Part shown: piece after piece, positions 46,669-52,481 of the stretch
How positions within the stretch are numbered: the stretch's first letter is position 1
Layout of the letters: every line of letters starts with the position of its first letter
NCBI GenBank assembly: GCA_019693395.1
Contig: JAAMXP010000110.1
Span: forward strand, 1-52,481
Direction: 5' to 3'
Source: Ettlia oleoabundans
Lineage: Eukaryota; Chlorophyta; Chlorophyceae; Chlamydomonadales
DNA: 52,481 bases
The notes under the pieces: model-generated
What the model was told of the DNA's origin: nothing
What the model saw: only the letters and a program-made list of their open reading frames with translations
The model's database searches: none
Program-made: the position numbers and the translations under genes

Positions 46669-49600
46669 ATGGCTCTCAGCGGACAGGTTCTTCAGGCCGT
46701 GCTAAAGTGAGCGGTTTGGAGTCGGTGCCTCGGATTAAAAGGGTTCCAAGCCCTACGAAACATCACAAGAGTCGACGGGGCCGCAGGATTTGCTTGGTTG
46801 CCGACGGCGGCAGCAGCAGCACGGCGGTCGCTGTGCGAAGGAGCGGTTTGACCCTCCGTTCAACAGCGTGCTTTACCTGGCACGTTTTGCTGCTCTGTGA
46901 CATTGTTGCTGCTTCTGCATTTGCAGGGCCTACACATTTGTGGCGATATGGATGGGAGTGTCAATATCTGGTGAGCCTTGGTCGCTGCCGGGGCCCCTGA
47001 CGCTGCATGCGACCGCTCATTTCCCTGCTACTGAGCGGTCTGGTGCAGCCTACAATCGCTGAAGTTTGGGCACGAAACCTGCACTTACTGTTACTCTGGC
47101 CCTTCCTGTCCTGCTGCAGTCATATTGTTCAACAAATGGTGAGGCAGCTGTGCAGGGTGCTGCCTGGCACGCTGCTGCCTGCTCTGACGCAGCCGACACA
47201 CACCCGCCCAGCACCTGTGCAGTACCTGAGCGGTTCTAATCATGATATGTCTCGCCCTAAGCTTCCTCACTCTGACCTTACACCTTGGCCAATGCCGCTT
47301 GATCCCGCGAATCATACCTCTAATCACTCGCCACGGCCCCACCCTCACTTGCCAGGCTGCTGGCCTACTCAGGCTTCCCCTTCCCCATAGCCCTGACCAT
47401 GTGGCACATGGCCTTCTGCTCCACCGTTGGATTCATCTGCATCCGGGTGCTGAAGCTGGTCAAGAGCCACAACATGAGCTCACAGGATTACCTGCAACGC
47501 GTGATGCCCATAGGTGGGTTGGGGTGTGTGCAGTTTGGCAAGTAGGTGGTGGGTTTGACTGGTTGGGAGGGTTTGGCTACGTGGGTGCTAGGTGAGATAT
47601 TGATGGGAGCAACAGAGTGTACCAGTGTGCACGCAGGTCCATGCAGGGGCAGACGGTCAGTTGCAGTAGTTGTTGGGGTACCGTTCAGCTAGTGGCCAGC
47701 CTGGCATGCGGGTTGCCAAAAAGGAAAGCATGTTGCTGCCTCCACTGAAAGTGCGCTGCCCCCATTCCTGATCAAGCGCACCCCCCATTGCTGCCATCCT
47801 GCAGGCGTGCTGTATGCTGCAAGCCTATGGCTCAGCAACTCGGCCTACCTCTACCTCTCAGTGTCCTTCATCCAGATGACAAAGTCACTCATGCCAGGCC
47901 TAGTCTATGCTTGCGGTGTTTTCCTGAAAACTGAGCAATATCAGGTGGGCTGGGCAGGCAACGAGGCAGTGCAAGCACTGGTGGTGTAGCGCAGCCGGGG
48001 GTTGGTTCATGTGGCCCGCCGCTTTTTGCACCAGCTTGCAGGCCAGATTTAGATGGCTCTCGCCAGTTGCACTCCATGCCAAACTGTTAGCTGGCCTGCT
48101 TTCTGTCTGTCTCCTGCCTGGCTTCCTTGCTGTTCTCCTGCCCATTTTGCATGCTCCAGCACTTGCATAAACACAATCTTATCTCTACCTGTGTGTGTGA
48201 ACAAGCAGTGGGACTCCGCGGCCAACATGGTGCTCATCGCCTTTGGCGTGGTGGTGTGCGCTCTGGGGGAGGCAAACCTGGTGATGAAGGGGCTCGTGCA
48301 GCAGCTGGTGGCCCTGGCCTTTGAGGTGCGTGTTGAGTGCTCGTTGAGGGCTCTTGATACTGCTTTTACAGTTTCTGCATATGAAACGGGCTTTGCATGC
48401 GCATTTGTGGTGGGGCGAGCAGAGCAGAAGCGCTGCTGACATTGCTTCCTATTGTCCATGTCCCTGCAGGCCGCACGGCTGACTCTAGTGCAGATCCTTA
48501 TAAACGCCAAGGGGCTGGCCATGAACCCGCTGCAAAGCCTATACTACGTCTCGCCCGCCTGCCTGCTCTGCCTCTCGGTGCCGTTTGGTGAGTGCCCTAG
48601 GCTGCCCTGGCATATCATCAGGGCTGCACACCATTGCCGCTGCCCGCATGCCGCTGCTGTTGCCAGCATGCCGCATCTGTCCGCTCGCTGTGCCCGACAT
48701 GCAACCCCACCGCTGCTTTGGAGCAGTCGGCCTGTGAGTCCGTTTGCCTGAAGCCCACCTCCTCCGCTATCAACTGCTTCAAGGCTGCTTGCCACTGCTT
48801 GCTTGGTGCTGCTGCGGGTGCATGCAATTCTTCGCAAGAATCCACTTGGCCAACTCTCTACCCCCAGCCTACCAAGCATGACAATGTTTATTGCGCTCCT
48901 GTGTTGCTCTGCTGCTTTATTGTATCTTTCTTCCCCCGCTGCCAGGCTCCGCTTTAACCGCTATCTGGCCGCCTGTGCTGCAGTGCTTGTGGAGGCACGC
49001 CCCTTCTTCACTAACCCACCGGTCATGTACCCCTCAGTCTTTATCGCCAACGCCCTGGCAGCATTTGCGCTCAACCTGGTGAGGAGGAGGCCCACGGATC
49101 AATAAGCCGCACCCTGCCTTTGCGCTCTGACAGGGCCTGACGGGCGGCCCCGACGGGCGGCCCCAACAAAACACTGCACTCTCGCTGTTCATTTGAGATG
49201 CTGCTTGCGTCAAGAGATTTCAGCATCCCAGCTGGCCAGTACCAGTACAAGCATACCGAAGTAGCCGTCAGAAACTCACCCACCATCGCTACCCACAATA
49301 TGATGCCCCCTCCCCCCTTCCCCCTCCCCCGCTTTTTCCCGCTACTTGTCCTGCCAGGCCGTGTTCCTGCTGATAGGGAAGACCTCGGCGCTTACCATGA
49401 ACATCGCGGGAGTGATCAAGGACTGGATGCTCATCTTCTTCTCCTTCTACGTATTCAAGGCCCCTGTCACGCGCCTCAACCTCTTTGGATACGCATTCTG
49501 CTGCACGGGGGTGGCAATTTACAACTACCAAAAGCTGCAGGTGGGCCATGGCGGTGGTGGGCAGTACAGGCAACGCGGTTGGCTGGCTGGCTGGCTCGAT

Positions 49601-49992
49601 ATGTGGGTGGGTGGCGGGCGGCTGCATGAGACGATAGTGTGCGGGTGACGCGGAGAGGGTTGGCTGTGTTGTGGACAGCTCATGTGCAAATTTATCAGAG
49701 TACGCGCTTTGCGCTGCCTATACTGCTCCAGCCTTTTCGTAAGGGAGGGGTATGGGAGCAGCTGAAAATGAAGCCAGGCCACGCCGGGGGCTGGCATGCC
49801 AAGAAATACATGCACGATTGCGCTGCGTCTTCGGCTGGCTGATGTTGCTGTTTGCGCTGGCTGGCGTGCCTGCAGTTGTTGAAAAATAAGGCGATGCAGA
49901 AATCTAAGGAACCTGGCAAGGGGGATGCGGAAGCGCAGCCGCTGCTCAACGGCTCGGATAGCAACGGCAAAACGCAAGGCAGCAAAGACTGA
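46669..49992 (+). CDS. Sugar-phosphate/nucleotide-sugar-type translocator (TPT/DMT family)
   Basis: Ten-helix antiporter of the plant triose-phosphate-translocator-like group (KT/KVAG-type, probably endomembrane). The substrate cannot be read from sequence. Ten exons: 46669-46706, 46927-46970, 47120-47138, 47356-47513, 47805-47944, 48209-48325, 48470-48587, 48984-49078, 49358-49540, 49876-49992; 342 residues. Diagnostic blocks: [23 protein letters not shown] (split over three exons), [66 protein letters not shown], and the family hallmark [21 protein letters not shown] followed by [20 protein letters not shown]. The C-terminus is soluble, with Lys/Gly/Asp content. Exon 47120-47138 is only 19 nt but encodes conserved VILFNKW, so it is required. 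No transit peptide, unlike plastid TPTs. Confidence 0.95.
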
Positions 49993-50365
49993 GCTGCTGT
50001 TGCTTTGGTTGCTGGCTGGCAGGGCCTGGCCCCTTGTCCAACCCTTTGCCGCTGGCCCACCGTGTATTCAATGCCCTGCACGTACTTGCTTGCTGAGCTG
50101 GTCAATTGCTTGCCTTCTGCTGCTCCCTGCTCACACCATTTTGTTGCCTCAGCTCTCAAACGCCGCGCCATAATGCTCACCAGCCTGTTAAGCTTATTTG
50201 TTCCTTTCCCTCGTTTTTGCATCCAGCGCTACACATGTATTCATTTACAAGCGTCCGAAGCGCGGATATTGTTTGCCTGCACATTGTCAAGGACTGATCT
50301 GCTTGCAAGCCGCCCAGCCCACCCCCATGACTATGCGCACCCATCATGGGGAGCCAGGGTGTCTG
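49993..50365. other. Convergent 3' region, translocator and bL32m genes
   Basis: 373 nt between stop codons, with TTACA at 50245-50249. Nothing else recognised. Confidence 0.5.
50245..50249 (-). terminator. TGTAA poly(A) signal of the bL32m gene
   Basis: TGTAA on the minus strand 117 nt past the stop codon. Confidence 0.5.
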
Positions 50366-50990
50366 CTATGCATGTGGCCGCGCCCGCAGGGTGAATGCTG
50401 GGCACTCCTCCTCCTCACATTTTGACGGCATGGCATGCTGCTGGAACACTCGTTGGCACTTGCTGCACTGTGCCACCACCGGCACAAAGCGGATATATTT
50501 GTTGGCGCTGCGCTTGCCCTTGCGGTGGGGCGAAACCTGCACGCCGCCAGAGACCGCAAAAGTGAGCACGAAAGTAGGCATGGGGTTTCGGCAGCCATTA
50601 GCTTGGCTGCATCAGGGTGCCAAAGGCACGCTGGCTGCGGAGCAGGTGCCATGCCAGGCAGCCGCACAATGACAAGAAAGTAAGGCAGCAATGGGTGCGG
50701 CATAGCCTCTACGAGGCTAACTTTTGTAAAGTTCGTATGAGCAGTAGGGGTCCCACCTTCTTCTTTGGAGCTGCAAGCCACTGGAGGTCTGCCAGTGACG
50801 TGGGTATGAGCGCCACCGCTCGCTGCCCAAACGCCGCTGCTGATGCCGCTGCAGGGTCAACAGCTCCCTGCCACCAGCTACCAAGCGTAAGGCTGGTAAA
50901 GCTGCGGTTCTGCTGCTGGGCTTCTGCAAAACAGCGGGCCGCTAGCAGCTGCTGTAGTGCAGACCGACTTGCTCGTAGGGCGGCAGACAT
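50366..50990 (-). CDS. MRPL32: Mitochondrial ribosomal protein bL32m
   Basis: Large-subunit protein of the mitochondrial ribosome. Exons 50757-50990 and 50366-50536 give 134 residues. Residues 1-70 form an Ala/Arg/Gln-rich mitochondrial presequence. The mature bL32 motif begins at LAAPKKKVSPHRKGKR, where the intron falls exactly between KKK and VSPHR. The zinc site follows as C102-x2-C105 and C118-x4-C123. The C-terminus ends shortly afterwards. A plastid bL32 is normally plastome-encoded, and the presequence plus long linker fit a mitochondrial protein. In mitochondria of other eukaryotes bL32m maturation is a checkpoint for ribosome assembly. It diverges from the NDUFB7 gene. Confidence 0.9.
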
Positions 50991-51448
50991 TGTGTAATGA
51001 TTGTCTGATAGTCAACTGCAAGCGCACGACAGGGTTGGTGGCGGCTTTGAGATGCGCAGCGAGAAGCGCTTGGCGGGGGCGCCTTTGCGCAGGAGGTTGA
51101 GAAATATATCTGTTTTAATTAATAGTTGCGAGAACACCAGGGCAAAATGTCCCAATGGCGCTCTCCTGGGCCCTGCGGGGCGCAGCATGGTGTCAGCAGG
51201 GGAAGAAACGAAGACTGCTATAGTAGTGCGTACCGTAGCGATCGGACTGCTTGATAGCTAGTGGCTGCTTTCGGGTCAGACCCTGCCCTGAGGCTCGTCA
51301 GGCAGCGTTCTAGGAGGTGGCAAGCACCCCTGCGAGCGAGCAGGGGTTTGCGGGGGTCGGGACAGCTTCAGAGGAAGTATAACTGCTCGATAGCAGGGGC
51401 GGTGATACGGTGTGTCAGCGGTGCCGGTGTCTCGCAAGCAGCCCTGCA
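50991..51448. promoter_or_regulatory. Bidirectional promoter region, bL32m and NDUFB7
   Basis: 458 nt between start codons of two nuclear genes for mitochondrial proteins. An AT-rich patch (gagaaatatatctgttttaa, about 51101-51120) stands out from the GC-rich surroundings. No named motif recognised. Confidence 0.45.
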
Positions 51449-52076
51449 ATGGCGGGAGACGACGCGCAGCCCGTAATGAAGGCGACGCAGGTGGGTGCTC
51501 CACGATGGTAGGACGCCCACCAGGCCTTGACAAGCCGAGGTGCTGGACTGCGGACCGCAACAGGCGGCCCGCTGGTGCCACCGGTGGGTGGAGGCTAACA
51601 CCCCTTATTGAACCCGGCACCCACACAACAGTGCGCTGGGTTTGTGCTGTGATGCAGGAGGAAATGGCGGCGGCAAACATTGACATGGTGTCTAGAGACT
51701 TCTGCGCTCACATTCTGTTGAAGCTGAACAAGTGCCGGTGCGCAACCGCTGCCCGCCACAGCTCCTCCCACAGCTGCAGTTTGCCGCTCACAGCTGCTGT
51801 TGCAAAGAACAGATGTCCTGTGACGTATCCAAGCCCATATCAAGGTGCAAGGAACCCAATATTCAAGTTGTTTTGCAGAGGCTCTGTTGTGGTTCCGTCC
51901 ATCCGCCAGGTGTGCGGTGTGGCCTTTCTCTCACACTGTCTGCATCAAGGCTGGCTGTGTGCAGGCGCGACAGCTTGTTCCTCCCCTGGAAGTGCGAGCA
52001 TGAGCGCCATGAATACGAGAAGTGCGAGTACTTGGATTACAAGCGGCGAGTGGCGCTTGCAAGGCAGGAAGCCTGA
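51449..52076 (+). CDS. NDUFB7: Complex I subunit NDUFB7 (B18), twin CX9C protein
   Basis: Accessory subunit on the intermembrane-space side of respiratory complex I. Exons 51449-51490, 51658-51737, 51965-52076 give 77 residues. The twin CX9C (CHCH) fold is complete: C30-x9-C40 (CAHILLKLNKC) and C51-x9-C61 (CEHERHEYEKC), oxidised by the Mia40 relay on import. Family residues FCAH, RRDSLFLPWKCEHERH and EYLDYKRR are present. It is shorter than the animal protein (about 137) at both ends and lacks the N-terminal myristoylation-type Gly. Start ATG 51449 is the first before an in-phase GTGGGT donor. Confidence 0.92.
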
Positions 52077-52481
52077 ATCGGCAGGCGGCAGTCACTGCAT
52101 GAGGCGCTCCTGACGGTGTTGAACCAGCCTTGGCTGCAAAAGCGGTATATATGAGCATGCGAAATTTGAGTGATCCAACGATGGCCTGCGAGCCGGAATG
52201 GGCACATTGGTCTCTTGTTGTGACACACGTGTTCCTCGTGAATTGCCTTCCACGCACCCCACACCCACCAGCTTCCAGTCAGCACACACCTGCTCGGGCT
52301 GACCGCCCAACCTACGATTCATGTTCTGGAAAAAGACCCTTGAGGTGCGCTCTCAACGTCTGCTGGTCTGAGCGTGTGTCTGTTTGGAATGTTACATGGT
52401 GCGCTGCTTGCTGCAAGTAGGAAGCTGACTCGTTCTGGCAAATAAATATAGTTGTGCCATTGGCGCGCGCGTGTGTGTGGG
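52077..52481 (+). other. 3' flank of NDUFB7 to the window end
   Basis: 405 nt with no recognised gene. An AATAAATA stretch near 52440 and a GC/GT dinucleotide run at the very end are seen. No clear TGTAA. Confidence 0.5.

Noticed and set aside
1..52481. tRNA, rRNA, CRISPR, transposase or viral genes
   Set aside because: I looked for tRNA T-loop/A-box patterns, repeat-spacer arrays and transposase or reverse transcriptase motifs and found none that hold up by eye.

Overview
This is nuclear DNA from a green alga, most likely a Chlorella-like trebouxiophyte. The evidence is high GC, intron-dense genes with GT-AG introns of about 100-1000 nt that nearly always end in TGCAG, TGTAA-type poly(A) signals, plastid-style N-termini next to mitochondrial and nucleolar genes, and plant/algal-type proteins. 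Three runs of N (15574-15575, 16406-16417, 30793-30814) mark assembly gaps. I rebuilt gene models by joining ORF pieces at splice sites with matching phase. Most models close perfectly in phase; uncertain ends are stated per gene.

Layout, left to right: the 3' part of DNA ligase I (+, 46-2850); an Mpv17/PMP22 membrane protein (-, 3359-4582); a small cupin (+, 5247-6561); glycerophosphocholine acyltransferase GPC1 (-, 6933-10803); a plastid-like PfkB sugar kinase (+, 11256-13816); a polytopic membrane protein of no recognised family (-, 14564-19194); ESCRT-II subunit VPS36 carrying a UBA-like insertion (+, 19761-23893); CCDC77 (-, 24051-26344); a FAM221 zinc-ligand protein (+, 26584-27394); ribosome-maturation GTPase EFL1 (-, 27827-36826); a NOL11/Utp8-like nucleolar protein (+, 37074-42548); a Nudix hydrolase (-, 42867-44269); a doubtful 131-aa ORF and a plastid-type membrane protein (+, 44786-46111); a sugar-phosphate/nucleotide-sugar-type translocator (+, 46669-49992); mitochondrial ribosomal protein bL32m (-, 50366-50990); and complex I subunit NDUFB7 (+, 51449-52076).

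The genes alternate strand almost perfectly, so nearly every intergenic space is either a shared divergent promoter or a shared convergent 3' end. Several divergent pairs have a common theme: EFL1 with NOL11 (ribosome biogenesis), bL32m with NDUFB7 (mitochondrial), CCDC77 with FAM221 (centriole/cilium-associated families).

The most notable hidden feature is a pair of near-identical C/D-box snoRNAs in two introns of the NOL11-like gene. Both antisense elements of each copy match adjacent stretches of one conserved 25S rRNA segment. Other points of interest are four GC-AG introns in two genes, strand-oriented TGCTG pentamer tracts in introns, a 19-nt microexon, a 6-nt first coding exon, and two ORFs placed 2 nt apart that could be bicistronic.
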